Origin: Pleomorphochaeta sp. | GTDB lineage: Bacteria; Spirochaetota; Spirochaetia; Sphaerochaetales; Sphaerochaetaceae | Direction of reading: 5' to 3' | Assembly: GCA_028532815.1 (NCBI GenBank) | Contig: JAQQAS010000053.1 | Location: forward strand, 30,242-94,241 | Length of the DNA stretch: 64,000 nt | In this document: in pieces, positions 16,851-26,406 of the stretch | Position numbering within the stretch: position 1 is the stretch's first letter | Layout: the number at the start of each line of letters is the position of its first letter | Notes under the pieces: model-generated | What the model saw: the letters and a program-made list of their open reading frames with translations, nothing else | Database searches by the model: none | What the model was told of the DNA's origin: nothing | Translations under genes and position numbers: made by a program

Positions 16851-18248
16851 ATGAAAGAATTCATGGGTAGTGATTTTTTACTACAAACTAAAAGTGCAAA
16901 AGAATTATTTGATGCCTGTAAAGATATGCCAATATTTGACTATCACTGTCACCTAATTCCAAAAGAAATAGAAGAAAATAAAAGATTTGACTCTATTGTT
17001 GATATATGGTTAGGCGGAGATCATTATAAATGGAGACAAATGAGAACTTTCGGTTTTGATGAAAAGCTAATTACAGGTGATGCTGATCCATATGATAAGT
17101 TTTATGCCTGGGCTCAAACTTCTGAAAATTTAATTGGTAATCCATTATATCACTGGACTCATTTAGAACTACAAAGATATTTTGATATTAATCTTCCTTT
17201 AAACACTAAAAATGCTAAAACAATTTATAATCTAGCTAATGAAAAATTGCAAAGCGATAAAGATTTAGATGTTTATGGAATTATGAAAAAATTCAATGTT
17301 TATGCTGTTGGAACAACAGATGATCCAATTGATTCTTTAGAGTCTCATAAGATTATTAGAGAAAGAGGCGATTTAGAAACTAAAGTTCTTCCTTCTTACA
17401 GACCAGATAAAGCATTAAATATTAATAAAGCAGGATTTGTTGATTATATTAACAAACTAGCTGATGTTGCAAATGTTAAAATTGACAGTGTTGATGATGT
17501 AGTTAAAGCATTGGTATTAAGATTAGATCATTTTGTTGAAAATGGCTGTAAAGCTACTGACCACGGTATTGAAAGTGTTCCTGCTATATTCTTAAGTCAA
17601 GCAGAAACAAATGTTATCTTTAACAAGAAAATGAATGGTGAAGAACTAACTTCTTATGAAGCTGAAGCATATAGTGCTTATGTTTTATTAAGATTAGCTA
17701 GAGAATATCACAAAAGAAATATTACAATGCAAATTCATATGTCTGCATTAAGAGATAATAATACTAGAATGTTTAATTTATTAGGACCAGATACTGGTTT
17801 TGATAGCTCACACGATACTAATGTTGCATTTAAAACTTCAACATTCTTAAATGAATTAGAAAAAACAAATCAACTTCCAAAAACAATTCTTTATTCACTA
17901 AATCCAAAAGATCATTATTCACTTGCAACTCTAATGGGTTGTTTCCAAGGTGATGGTGTTAGATCAAAAGTTCAACTAGGTTCAGGTTGGTGGTTCTTAG
18001 ATCACAAAGATGGTATGGAAGAACAAATTAAAGTATTAGCAAACCTTTCAATGCTTCCAAACTTTGTAGGTATGTTAACAGATAGTAGATCATTCTTATC
18101 TTACCCACGTCATGAATACTTTAGAAGAATTTTATGTAATATTATTGGAACTTGGGTTGAAGAAGGTGAAATCTACAATGACAAGGATATGTTAAATAAA
18201 GTTGTTCAAGATATTTCATTTAATAATATTAAAAACTATTTAAATTAA
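16851..18248 (+). CDS. uxaC: Glucuronate/galacturonate isomerase
   Basis: This is a 465-residue enzyme of the uronate isomerase family (amidohydrolase fold) that converts D-galacturonate to tagaturonate and glucuronate to fructuronate. Diagnostic segments are FDYHCHLIPKEI (metal-binding HxH near residue 27), KATDHGIES, ITMQIHMSALRDNNTRMF, SGWWFLDHKDGM and LTDSRSFLSYPRHEYFRRILC. Its length matches E. coli UxaC (470). It follows gntR by 30 bases with the ribosome site GGAGAG. It feeds UxaB and UxaA, whose genes run the opposite way across the shared control region. Confidence 0.96.
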   Translation: MKEFMGSDFLLQTKSAKELFDACKDMPIFDYHCHLIPKEIEENKRFDSIVDIWLGGDHYKWRQMRTFGFDEKLITGDADPYDKFYAWAQTSENLIGNPLYHWTHLELQRYFDINLPLNTKNAKTIYNLANEKLQSDKDLDVYGIMKKFNVYAVGTTDDPIDSLESHKIIRERGDLETKVLPSYRPDKALNINKAGFVDYINKLADVANVKIDSVDDVVKALVLRLDHFVENGCKATDHGIESVPAIFLSQAETNVIFNKKMNGEELTSYEAEAYSAYVLLRLAREYHKRNITMQIHMSALRDNNTRMFNLLGPDTGFDSSHDTNVAFKTSTFLNELEKTNQLPKTILYSLNPKDHYSLATLMGCFQGDGVRSKVQLGSGWWFLDHKDGMEEQIKVLANLSMLPNFVGMLTDSRSFLSYPRHEYFRRILCNIIGTWVEEGEIYNDKDMLNKVVQDISFNNIKNYLN

Positions 18249-18288
18249 TAATAGACATTAATTTAATTTATTTAATTTATAACATTTA

Positions 18289-18318
18289 AAAAGCTCAGTG
18301 TTAAAAAACTGGGCTTTT
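18289..18318 (+). terminator. Terminator of gntR-uxaC
   Basis: AAAAGCTCAGT (18289-18299) pairs with ACTGGGCTTTT (18308-18318) around an 8-base loop; the T-rich tail continues into 18321-18323. Confidence 0.9.
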
Positions 18319-18448
18319 ATTTTCTTTCAAAATACTGATAGAGTTATTAAAATTAGTAAAAATAATGAATTTCGTGATAAATAATAAAATTATTATCGTC
18401 ATAAATCATTTTGTAACAATAGATTGTCTAGAAATATAGTCTGTTATC

Positions 18449-18478
18449 TTGTCATTTTGTGCCGCTCTATCATATAAT
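18449..18478 (+). promoter_or_regulatory. mnmE promoter placed for a leaderless mRNA
   Basis: TTGTCA (18449-18454), 18 bp and TATAAT (18473-18478) stand exactly seven bases before the mnmE ATG at 18486. The expected first transcribed base is at or next to the A of the start codon, and there is no Shine-Dalgarno. Confidence 0.75.
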
Positions 18479-18485
18479 CCGAGCT

Positions 18486-19823
18486 ATGGAAACCTACAAT
18501 ACAGATGATATTATTTTCGCACTAGCTACAGGATGGAATCAAAGTGCTTTAGCTGTTATTAGAATAAGTGGAAAAGGGGCTATTAAAGCCCTCTCTTCAT
18601 GCTTTTCACGACCTAAAAGTTTATTAAATTGTAAAAATGCAACATTATTACATGGCTATATACTAGGTGAAAATAATCACAAAATAGATGAAGTAGTTCT
18701 TTCAGTAAATTTGGAAGGACATGGATATACTAAAGAAGAAGCTGTGGAAATCACCTCTCACGGTTCTTTAGCTGTAATTACTGCTATTATGCAAGAATTA
18801 GCAAAACATGGGATGAGACAAGCAAAGGGTGGAGAGTTCACTCTTAGAGCTTTCTTAAATGGAGCAATGGACTTAACACAAGCTGAAGCTGTACATGAAC
18901 TTGTAACCTCTCAAAGCCAAATGGAAAGAGGCTTGGCTTTAGGTAGATTAGAAGGTGCTCTACATAAGAGAATAGAATCACTTAAACAAAATTTACTTCA
19001 AGCAATGGCTACAATAGAAGTTCAATTAGACTATGCTGAAGATGAAGTTGAAGATTTTGATTTCCCTAAAGACTTGATTGAAGATACAAAAAAAGCAATA
19101 GAAGATTTATCTAATACTTATGAAACTGGTAGACTATACTCACAGGGTGTTAAAATAGTATTAGCTGGAAGCACCAATGCAGGAAAAAGCTCTTTGTTTA
19201 ATCTTTTATTAAAACAAAAAAGAGCTATTGTTTCTGATATAAAAGGTACTACTAGAGACTATATAGAGGCTCAAACTACAATAAGATCAATTCCTGTTAG
19301 ATTGTTTGACACTGCAGGACTTAGAGATAGTAATGATTTAATTGAAAATGAAGGAATTAAAAGAACTAAGGAATTGATAGATATATGTGATGTAATTATA
19401 TATCTAGTTGATGGTGTTGATGAAGATACAATAATTGACAGAACTATTGTTGATAACCCTAAAACTATTTTAGCTTATACTAAACGTGATATTAAACATA
19501 GAAAAGAAGCAATTTCTATTAGTACCATAACCGGTGAAGGCTTAGATCTTTTATTCGATGCAATAATCGAAAAAAGTGCCTCTGGAATAGAAATTTCTGA
19601 TGATTCTACTCTTGTAATTGAATCAAGTAGACAACATCAACTATTAGAAGAAGCTAAAGAAGCTTTAACTAATGCCTTAGAATTAGAGAAATTAGATATT
19701 GGATTAGATATTATTGCAGTTGAATTAAATTCAGCAATCACATCATTAGGTGGATTGACTGGAGAAATAACAAGCGATGATATCCTTGAAAAGATTTTTG
19801 GTGGATTCTGCGTAGGAAAATAA
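18486..19823 (+). CDS. mnmE: tRNA modification GTPase MnmE
   Basis: This is a 445-residue protein that works with MnmG to install the 5-(carboxymethyl)aminomethyl group on wobble uridine 34. It has an N-terminal tetrahydrofolate-binding domain (IIFALATGWNQSALAVIRISG, then GEFTLRAFLNGAMDLTQAEAV), a helical domain split by a Ras-like G domain (Walker A AGSTNAGKSSLFN, switch DTAGLRDS) and the invariant C-terminal FGGFCVGK with its catalytic cysteine. ATG 18486 fits the family start. The upstream GTG at 18459 would add residues translated from the promoter itself. It heads a run with mnmG and rsmG. Confidence 0.96.
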   Translation: METYNTDDIIFALATGWNQSALAVIRISGKGAIKALSSCFSRPKSLLNCKNATLLHGYILGENNHKIDEVVLSVNLEGHGYTKEEAVEITSHGSLAVITAIMQELAKHGMRQAKGGEFTLRAFLNGAMDLTQAEAVHELVTSQSQMERGLALGRLEGALHKRIESLKQNLLQAMATIEVQLDYAEDEVEDFDFPKDLIEDTKKAIEDLSNTYETGRLYSQGVKIVLAGSTNAGKSSLFNLLLKQKRAIVSDIKGTTRDYIEAQTTIRSIPVRLFDTAGLRDSNDLIENEGIKRTKELIDICDVIIYLVDGVDEDTIIDRTIVDNPKTILAYTKRDIKHRKEAISISTITGEGLDLLFDAIIEKSASGIEISDDSTLVIESSRQHQLLEEAKEALTNALELEKLDIGLDIIAVELNSAITSLGGLTGEITSDDILEKIFGGFCVGK

Positions 19824-19832
19824 GGAATAAAT

Positions 19833-21644
19833 ATGGATTATGATGTAATTGTAATTGGTGGTGGACATGCTGGAATTGAAGCATGTCTAGCTACTAGTAG
19901 AATAGGATTTAAAACTCTTTTAGTAACACAAAATATAGATGCGATAGGACGCCTTTCTTGTAACCCTGCAATCGGTGGGCTTGCAAAAGGAAATATAGTT
20001 AGAGAAGTCGATGCTTTAGGTGGAGAAATGGCTCACCTAATAGATAGTACTATGATTCAATATAGAATCTTAAATAGAAGACGTGGCCCTGCTGTACAGT
20101 CCCCTAGAGCTCAAGCTGATAAATTTGCTTACCACATGAGAGCTAAACATACTCTTGAATTGCAAAACAATTTAGAAATTTTTATGGATACTGTAGTTGA
20201 TTTAATGATTGACCATGATAAAAATGTAATAAATGGTGTAATAACAGAGAGAGGCCATAGAATAAGTAGTAAGACAGTTGTTCTAACAACAGGTACTTTT
20301 ATGGAAGGTAAAATCTTTATAGGTCAATATGATGCTCCTTGTGGAAGACTAGGAGAGAGTGCTGCAATTGGTTTAGGTACAGCTCTTAGAAAACATGGTT
20401 TTACTTTAGGTAGAATGAAAACTGGAACACCTGCTAGAGTTAGAAGATCTTCTATTGATTTTAGTGAATTAGAAATTCAAGCTGGTGATGATCCAATGAT
20501 GCCATTTTCCTTTGACTATGAAACAATAGAAAGACCTTCTATTCCTTGTTACATAACTTGGACTAATGAAAAAACACATGCAATTATTAAAAAACATATG
20601 CATCTTTCTCCATTATATGGAGGTAAAATTGTTGGAAAAGGACCAAGATACTGTCCTTCAATTGAAGATAAAGTAGTTAGATTCCCAGACAGAAATAGAC
20701 ATCAAATCTTTATTGAACCAGAAGGTGAAAATAGTGAAGAAATGTACTTAAATGGATTGTCTTCATCCCTTCCTGAATTTGTTCAAAATGAATTTATGAG
20801 AACACTTAAAGGTCTTGAAAATGTTGAGGTTATGAGACCAGCTTATGCTGTTGAATATGATTATATGGATCCTCTACAGTTATTACCGTCTTTAGAAACC
20901 ATTAAAATTAGTGGTTTGTTTATTGCCGGACAAACTAATGGAACAAGTGGTTATGAAGAGGCTGCTTGCCAAGGTTTAATGGCTGGTATTAATGCTGCAC
21001 AAAAGCTTAAAGGTGAAGATTCTATAGTCCTATCAAGAGCTGAAAGTTATACAGGTGTATTAATTGATGATTTAGTTACTAAAGGAACTAAAGAACCTTA
21101 TAGAATGTTCACTTCTAGAGCTGAGTATAGACTTAATATGAGACATGATTCTTGTGATCAAAGGCTTACTGAATTAGCTTATAAAGTGGGCCTTCAAAGT
21201 GAAGAAAAGCTTGAAAGACTAAAAAATAAGTTAGCAAAAATCGAAAGTGTTAAAGAACTATTAAAGCAAAATTCATATAACCAAAAAAATGCACTACAAG
21301 CTCTAAAAATGCCTGAGGTTGAAATTGATGATATGATGGAAAAAATTGTTGATTTATCTCTTTATAGTGAACCTATAAGATATCAAACACAACTTGATGT
21401 TAAATATGAAGGTTATATTAAAAAGCAAGAAAAAGAAGTTAAAAGATTTGCTAGTCTAGAATCAATTAGAATTGCTGATGATTTTGATTACGATAGTGTT
21501 AGTGGTATGAGTAGTGAAGGTATTGAAAAATGTAAACAAATTAGACCTAGAAGTATTGGACAGGCTAGCAGAATAAGTGGTCTTAGAACTACTGATATTG
21601 CAGTATTGATGGTGCATGTCAAAAAATGGGGAAGTAAAAAATAG
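19833..21644 (+). CDS. mnmG: tRNA uridine-5-carboxymethylaminomethyl modification enzyme MnmG
   Basis: This is a 603-residue FAD protein, a little shorter than the usual 620-630. It has the dinucleotide-binding motif VIGGGHAGIEACLA at residues 7-20, SCNPAIGGLAKGNIVREVDALGG, the catalytic-cysteine region GKGPRYCPSIEDKVVRFPDR, and ISGLFIAGQTNGTSGYEEAACQG. A helical C-terminal domain that binds MnmE ends with SGLRTTDIAVLMVHVKK. It lies nine bases after mnmE with AAGGA as ribosome site. The complex uses folate, GTP, FAD and glycine or ammonium. Confidence 0.97.
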   Translation: MDYDVIVIGGGHAGIEACLATSRIGFKTLLVTQNIDAIGRLSCNPAIGGLAKGNIVREVDALGGEMAHLIDSTMIQYRILNRRRGPAVQSPRAQADKFAYHMRAKHTLELQNNLEIFMDTVVDLMIDHDKNVINGVITERGHRISSKTVVLTTGTFMEGKIFIGQYDAPCGRLGESAAIGLGTALRKHGFTLGRMKTGTPARVRRSSIDFSELEIQAGDDPMMPFSFDYETIERPSIPCYITWTNEKTHAIIKKHMHLSPLYGGKIVGKGPRYCPSIEDKVVRFPDRNRHQIFIEPEGENSEEMYLNGLSSSLPEFVQNEFMRTLKGLENVEVMRPAYAVEYDYMDPLQLLPSLETIKISGLFIAGQTNGTSGYEEAACQGLMAGINAAQKLKGEDSIVLSRAESYTGVLIDDLVTKGTKEPYRMFTSRAEYRLNMRHDSCDQRLTELAYKVGLQSEEKLERLKNKLAKIESVKELLKQNSYNQKNALQALKMPEVEIDDMMEKIVDLSLYSEPIRYQTQLDVKYEGYIKKQEKEVKRFASLESIRIADDFDYDSVSGMSSEGIEKCKQIRPRSIGQASRISGLRTTDIAVLMVHVKKWGSKK

Positions 21645-22297
21645 TGAAATATGAAAATGTATTAAGAGATTGTTTATCACAAGTTGATATTAAATTAAGT
21701 GATCAACAAATTAATAAACTTTTAAGATATGTATCAGAAATTGAATTATTTAACAAAGCCTATAAACTAGTTGGTGCTAAAAATGAAGAGATTATTACAA
21801 AGCATATAATGGATAGTTTAGTTGCGGTAAAGGAAATTGAAAAGCATATTACTAAAGATAGCATTATATGTGATGTCGGCTCTGGTGCCGGTCTTCCAGG
21901 AATTGTTTTAGCTATATATTTTCAAGAAAATAAATTTGTTTTAGTTGAAAGGATGAGTAGGAGAGTAAATTTCTTAAATAATGCTATTGTTGCTTTGAAA
22001 ATAAATGATAGAGTTAGGGTAATTGATAAAGATCTAAAAGATGTGAAGGAGACTTTTGATATTGTAACATTTAGAGCTTTCCATCCTTTGTTTGATATAA
22101 TTGATTATATAGATAATATAACAGATGAAGAATCAATTGTTGTAACATATAAGGCTAAAAAAGATAGCGTTGATGCTGAATTGAAAATTGTTGAAGAAGA
22201 GTGCAAAAGTAAATGGAATAGTGAATATGTTGATTTATTTACTCCCTTTATTGATGCACCAAGGATGCTATGTTTGTTAACAAAAAAAATAAATTAA
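21644..22297 (+). CDS. rsmG: 16S rRNA (guanine-527-N7)-methyltransferase RsmG
   Basis: This is a 217-residue SAM-dependent methyltransferase (GidB). The AdoMet-binding motif is CDVGSGAGLPGIVLAIYF near residue 77, followed by VLVERMSRRVNFLN and the acidic VIDKDLKD. In front is the family helix LFNKAYKLVGAKNEEIITKHIMDSL. The start is GTG 21644, whose first base is the last base of the mnmG stop, with GGGGAAG as a moderate ribosome site. The order mnmE-mnmG-rsmG is conserved in many bacteria. The gene ends at the terminator 22304-22328. Confidence 0.95.
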   Translation: MKYENVLRDCLSQVDIKLSDQQINKLLRYVSEIELFNKAYKLVGAKNEEIITKHIMDSLVAVKEIEKHITKDSIICDVGSGAGLPGIVLAIYFQENKFVLVERMSRRVNFLNNAIVALKINDRVRVIDKDLKDVKETFDIVTFRAFHPLFDIIDYIDNITDEESIVVTYKAKKDSVDAELKIVEEECKSKWNSEYVDLFTPFIDAPRMLCLLTKKIN

Positions 22298-22303
22298 ATA
22301 GAG

Positions 22304-22328
22304 AAAAAGAGCTTTGATAGCTCTTTTT
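22304..22328 (+). terminator. Terminator of mnmE-mnmG-rsmG
   Basis: AAAAAGAGCT (22304-22313) and AGCTCTTTTT (22319-22328) form a perfect stem with a 5-base loop and continue into more T residues. Confidence 0.93.
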
Positions 22329-22396
22329 TTTAATTTTTTTTATACAATCGTGTTTTTATATGTAATTTTTAGTCGAAGAATTTGTCTATATATGGT

Positions 22397-25300
22397 ATGA
22401 TAATATACAAAAAAAAACATGTGAGAAAAGAAGTGAGTACGAAAAAAACAAATAAAAATTCTAAAGATAAAAGTAAAGAAATAGATGAAACCAAAAGTAA
22501 GAAAAAGGGGACTAAATTTTCTTTAATTGTCGCATTACTATTTTTGCTTTCATCTCTATTTTTTATTTCTACTACATTAGTGACAGTTTTTTCACAACCA
22601 ACTGCTTTAATACCATTCTCAACTAAAGTTAGTACTTTTTTAGCTAAATATGTAAGTTTTTTAGATAATAATGTTTTATTACTACTACCAACCTTTATCT
22701 CCTTGTTTATTGTATCCCTAATGATATTTACTTATAGAGGCAAGCGCCCATATTCTTATATAAAAATCATAATCTTTATAATGTTTGTTTATAGTTCATA
22801 CTTAATAACCCTAAAAGCAACAGAGCAAGAATTCCCAAAGTTTTTAACAAATAGCATCTTAAATAATAGTTTAACATCTAGTGAAATTTCATTTAGACTT
22901 TTATTAAGTTTATTAGCAGAACTTGTTTTACTTATTATTTTTAATCCCATTTGTAATTTTTTAGATGAGAAACACAATCAGATAAATAAAATAAAGAAAA
23001 ATAAGGTTAAGAAAACAAAAACAGCTAAAAAAACAAATCCTTCTTTAAGTGAAGAAACAGATAAACCTATAGTAAAAAACAGGTCTTCAAAGATAGAAAA
23101 AAGTGATTTAGGCGTTGAATTTCCAAAACCTATCGATGTTCCAACTCTTTCATTTATTAACAAAGATTTAACAAATTTGGATGTTGGAAGTATTAAAACT
23201 CCTACAAATGTGAAGAAATATGAATCTACTGATTTTGAAAATAAACCAGAGATAGAAGATGACTTTGTTTCAAATATAAACTCTAAGCAAACAATATCCT
23301 TAGAAACATTAAAATTAGCTAAGAAAAATGTTGAAGAAAAAATGAATAAGCTAAATAATCCTCATGAGATTAAAAAAGCACCGATTATACCCTCTTCAGA
23401 TAATCAACCATTAAGTTTTAAATCAATTTTATCGCAAAGAATTGAGAAAAATAAAAATACTACAAATAATGATATTGATATATCACCAAAGAAAGAAAGC
23501 TCTGCTGTAAAGGCTCACAGAGAGAAAGAGATAGAAGAAGCTCAAAACAAACTCTCTAGTATATACAATAGTAAGGTAAGGAAAAACTCTGCAGTTGTTA
23601 AGAAGAGAAATGAAGATTATCTTAATGATCCTATCAAAAATGTTATGAGAGGTGGTCATTTAATTCAAGCAACTGAAAAGAATGCAATAAAGCAAGAAGT
23701 TGAGCAAGTTGTTACAAAACAAGAATCACAAAAACAAGCAACATCCTCTATAATAGATGAGATTAATAAAAAAGTTGTACATAAAAAAGAAGAATTGTTA
23801 AATGATGATTTTTCAGATATTGATTTTGGAAACAATATTTCAACCCCTACTTCTTCAAATCTTAGTTCAAATGGTAGTGAAATAGTTAAACAAAAGCCTT
23901 TAGAAGAAAATTCTTATGCTAGTGCAAATTATAATAGTACTGCAAAGCCTGTAGGAAATGCTCAACTAGTAGACGAAAAGGAAGAAATAGTTAAAACTGT
24001 TGAATTTAATGAAGATTTAGAATCTGCAGTTGCTGGATTGTCTAGCTCAAATATGTTAAATCCAAATAGGTTTTCTTATAAATTTCCACCTAAATCTTTA
24101 TTAAATGAGTATCCTCAAACAACACATGAGATTAATGAAGATGTAAAACTTCAAGCACAAATTTTAATTGAAACCTTAGCACAATTTAAATACGATGTTG
24201 AATTGAGAAATATTATTCAAGGCCCAACTGTAACTATGTTTGAAATCGTTCCAGCTCCTGGAATAAAAGTTAATTCAATTACCAACCTTAGAGATAATAT
24301 TGCAATGAATCTTGCAGCTAAAAAAGTTAGAATTTTGGCACCAATTCCTGGGCAAAATGCAGTTGGAGTAGAGATTCCCAATATTAAACGCGATATCGTA
24401 GGCTTTAAAGAAGTGTTAACTAGTGTGGATACATCGGATATGGCAATCCCAATGACAATGGGAAGAACTTTGTATGGAGATTGTAAATCTTTTGATGTTG
24501 CAACATCTCCACATATGCTAATTGCAGGATCTACCGGTTCTGGTAAAAGTGTATGTGTTAATTCCTTGATTTGTTCAATCCTTTATTCAAGAACACCTCG
24601 TGATGTTAGACTTATTATGGTCGATCCTAAAGTAGTTGAACTTACAATTTATAATGGTATTCCTCATTTATTAACTCCTGTAATTACAGATACTAAGAGA
24701 GCCTTGAAAGTCTTAGATTTCTGTATAGATGAAATGGATAGAAGAAATAAGATGCTTGCGAAAATGAGTGTTAGAAATATTAAAGGCTATAATAAGAAAA
24801 TTAAAGAAATGAAAATAGCTCAAGTTAAAATGCCATATATTGTAGTAATAATTGATGAATTTGCATCTCTTATGAGTACAGCGGGAAAAGACTTAGATGA
24901 AAAAGTATCTAGACTTACTGCAATGAGTAGAGCTGTTGGTATTCATTTAGTATTTGCAACACAAAGACCCTCAGTTGATGTAATAACTGGAGTTATTAAA
25001 AATAATTTACCTACAAGAGTGGCTTTTGCAGTTACTTCTATTCAAGATTCAAGAACAATAATTGGAACAACTGGTGCAGAAGATTTACTTGGAAAGGGTG
25101 ATATGCTCTTTAGTGCAAATGGAAAAGCAGTAACTAGAATGCAAGGTGTTTTCTTATCTGATGAAGAAGTAGAAGATATAGTTGATTTTGCAAAGAGACA
25201 AGAAGAACCTGATTATATTGATGAGTCTTATTTCGAAGACCCTTATGAAGATGATAATTCTTCTTCAAGTGATGTTGATGTAAATGATGATGAAAATTTA

Positions 25301-25480
25301 TGGCAAGAAGCATTAAGAATTGCATACGAAAGAGGAAATATTTCAGCATCCTTCTTGCAAAGAAGACTTAAAATTGGGTATAACAGGGCAGCAAGGATTG
25401 TTGAAGAAATGGAGGAACAAGGAATAGTTGGTCCACCAAACGGAAGCAAACCAAGAGAGATTTTAAAATACCAAGAGTAA
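22397..25480 (+). CDS. ftsK: DNA translocase FtsK/SpoIIIE
   Basis: This is a protein of about 1027 residues that pumps chromosome ends through the closing septum and activates XerCD at dif. After a lysine-rich cytoplasmic start come four membrane helices (residues about 35-190) and a long, low-complexity, Lys/Asn/Glu/Ser-rich linker to about residue 560. The motor follows, with beta domain LRNIIQGPTVTMFEIVPAPG, Walker A GSTGSGKS and Walker B VVIIDEFASL. The C-terminal gamma winged helix (LWQEALRIAYERGNISASFLQ...) reads KOPS-type signals. The start is uncertain: ATG 22397 lacks a ribosome site and lies in a TATGAT box, so GTG 22421 or 22433 may be used. Confidence 0.93.
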   Translation: MIIYKKKHVRKEVSTKKTNKNSKDKSKEIDETKSKKKGTKFSLIVALLFLLSSLFFISTTLVTVFSQPTALIPFSTKVSTFLAKYVSFLDNNVLLLLPTFISLFIVSLMIFTYRGKRPYSYIKIIIFIMFVYSSYLITLKATEQEFPKFLTNSILNNSLTSSEISFRLLLSLLAELVLLIIFNPICNFLDEKHNQINKIKKNKVKKTKTAKKTNPSLSEETDKPIVKNRSSKIEKSDLGVEFPKPIDVPTLSFINKDLTNLDVGSIKTPTNVKKYESTDFENKPEIEDDFVSNINSKQTISLETLKLAKKNVEEKMNKLNNPHEIKKAPIIPSSDNQPLSFKSILSQRIEKNKNTTNNDIDISPKKESSAVKAHREKEIEEAQNKLSSIYNSKVRKNSAVVKKRNEDYLNDPIKNVMRGGHLIQATEKNAIKQEVEQVVTKQESQKQATSSIIDEINKKVVHKKEELLNDDFSDIDFGNNISTPTSSNLSSNGSEIVKQKPLEENSYASANYNSTAKPVGNAQLVDEKEEIVKTVEFNEDLESAVAGLSSSNMLNPNRFSYKFPPKSLLNEYPQTTHEINEDVKLQAQILIETLAQFKYDVELRNIIQGPTVTMFEIVPAPGIKVNSITNLRDNIAMNLAAKKVRILAPIPGQNAVGVEIPNIKRDIVGFKEVLTSVDTSDMAIPMTMGRTLYGDCKSFDVATSPHMLIAGSTGSGKSVCVNSLICSILYSRTPRDVRLIMVDPKVVELTIYNGIPHLLTPVITDTKRALKVLDFCIDEMDRRNKMLAKMSVRNIKGYNKKIKEMKIAQVKMPYIVVIIDEFASLMSTAGKDLDEKVSRLTAMSRAVGIHLVFATQRPSVDVITGVIKNNLPTRVAFAVTSIQDSRTIIGTTGAEDLLGKGDMLFSANGKAVTRMQGVFLSDEEVEDIVDFAKRQEEPDYIDESYFEDPYEDDNSSSSDVDVNDDENLWQEALRIAYERGNISASFLQRRLKIGYNRAARIVEEMEEQGIVGPPNGSKPREILKYQE

Positions 25481-25494
25481 AGAAGGAATAAATA

Positions 25495-26310
25495 ATGTTC
25501 AAAGAACATGCAATAATGAATGGTAAAATAGTTAAAGTTGAAGATGCAGTTGTTAATATAGCATATCGAGAAGTTCAATTTAGTTTTTCAGCTTATGAGT
25601 CTATCTCAGTGGTAAATGGAAGAGCTATCTTTTTAGAAGATCATATAACTAGATTATTTAATTCATGTGTTGGCATTAAATTGCGTCATCCTTTTAGACG
25701 AAGTGAAATTAAGAAAAGTATAATTGATTTAATCAATGTTGATAAAATTGACAAAGCAACAATGAGAATTTTAATTATCGGTGGAAATGATGCGAAATTA
25801 TTTATAACTTATACAGATAAAATTTCTTATCCCGATTCTTATTACCAAGATGGAGTACTAGTTACAACTTACGAAGGTGAAAGACTTTTCCCTAAATTTA
25901 AAACAAGTAATTTATTGCTAAGTTATATAGCTTTAGAAGATGCTAGAAGTAGAGGTGCTTTTGAAGCAATTTTAGTAAATAGAGATGGATACCTTTTAGA
26001 GGGAACTAGATCTAATTTTTATGGATTTAAAAATAATAAATTATATACAGCCGCTAATGAATTTGTATTAGAAGGAATAACAAGAACTAGAATACTTGAA
26101 GCTAGTGAACAGTTAGGTATTGAAGTTGTGATGAGAGCTCCTTTGCTTAAAGAAATTAGAGAAAAGAAATTCGATGAAGTATTTATATCATCTACCTCCA
26201 TGGCAGCGATGCCAATAAAAGCTATAGATGATGTTGGTTTTGATACCAATTTTTCAAGAACTTTATCTCTAATGAAAATAGTAAGAGAAAAAGAACAATT
26301 CGATAGTTAA
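25495..26310 (+). CDS. Aminotransferase class IV (branched-chain/D-amino acid/ADC lyase-like)
   Basis: This is a 271-residue PLP enzyme of fold type IV. The PLP lysine is Lys136 in PKFKTSNLL, and the phosphate/cofactor carboxylate region reads EAILVNRDGYLLEGTRSNFYGF with the conserved Glu and Asn. FVLEGITRTRILE and DEVFISSTSMAAMPI complete the family pattern. Size and the KTSN form sit between D-amino acid transaminase and aminodeoxychorismate lyase; I cannot assign the substrate. It follows ftsK by 14 bases with AAGGA as ribosome site, so it is probably cotranscribed, though no functional link is known. Confidence 0.85.
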   Translation: MFKEHAIMNGKIVKVEDAVVNIAYREVQFSFSAYESISVVNGRAIFLEDHITRLFNSCVGIKLRHPFRRSEIKKSIIDLINVDKIDKATMRILIIGGNDAKLFITYTDKISYPDSYYQDGVLVTTYEGERLFPKFKTSNLLLSYIALEDARSRGAFEAILVNRDGYLLEGTRSNFYGFKNNKLYTAANEFVLEGITRTRILEASEQLGIEVVMRAPLLKEIREKKFDEVFISSTSMAAMPIKAIDDVGFDTNFSRTLSLMKIVREKEQFDS

Positions 26311-26406
26311 AAGCTTAGAAAACATTGCATTCTTGTAATAATAGTAAATTTATATTATTCTTTTATTAGTTTGAAGAAATAATTCCTAATTAAGGTGAAA
26401 ATATAA

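Noticed and set aside
18459..18488. GTG 18459 as the mnmE start
   Set aside because: The extra codons would overlap the -10 box and do not resemble any MnmE N terminus; ATG 18486 does.
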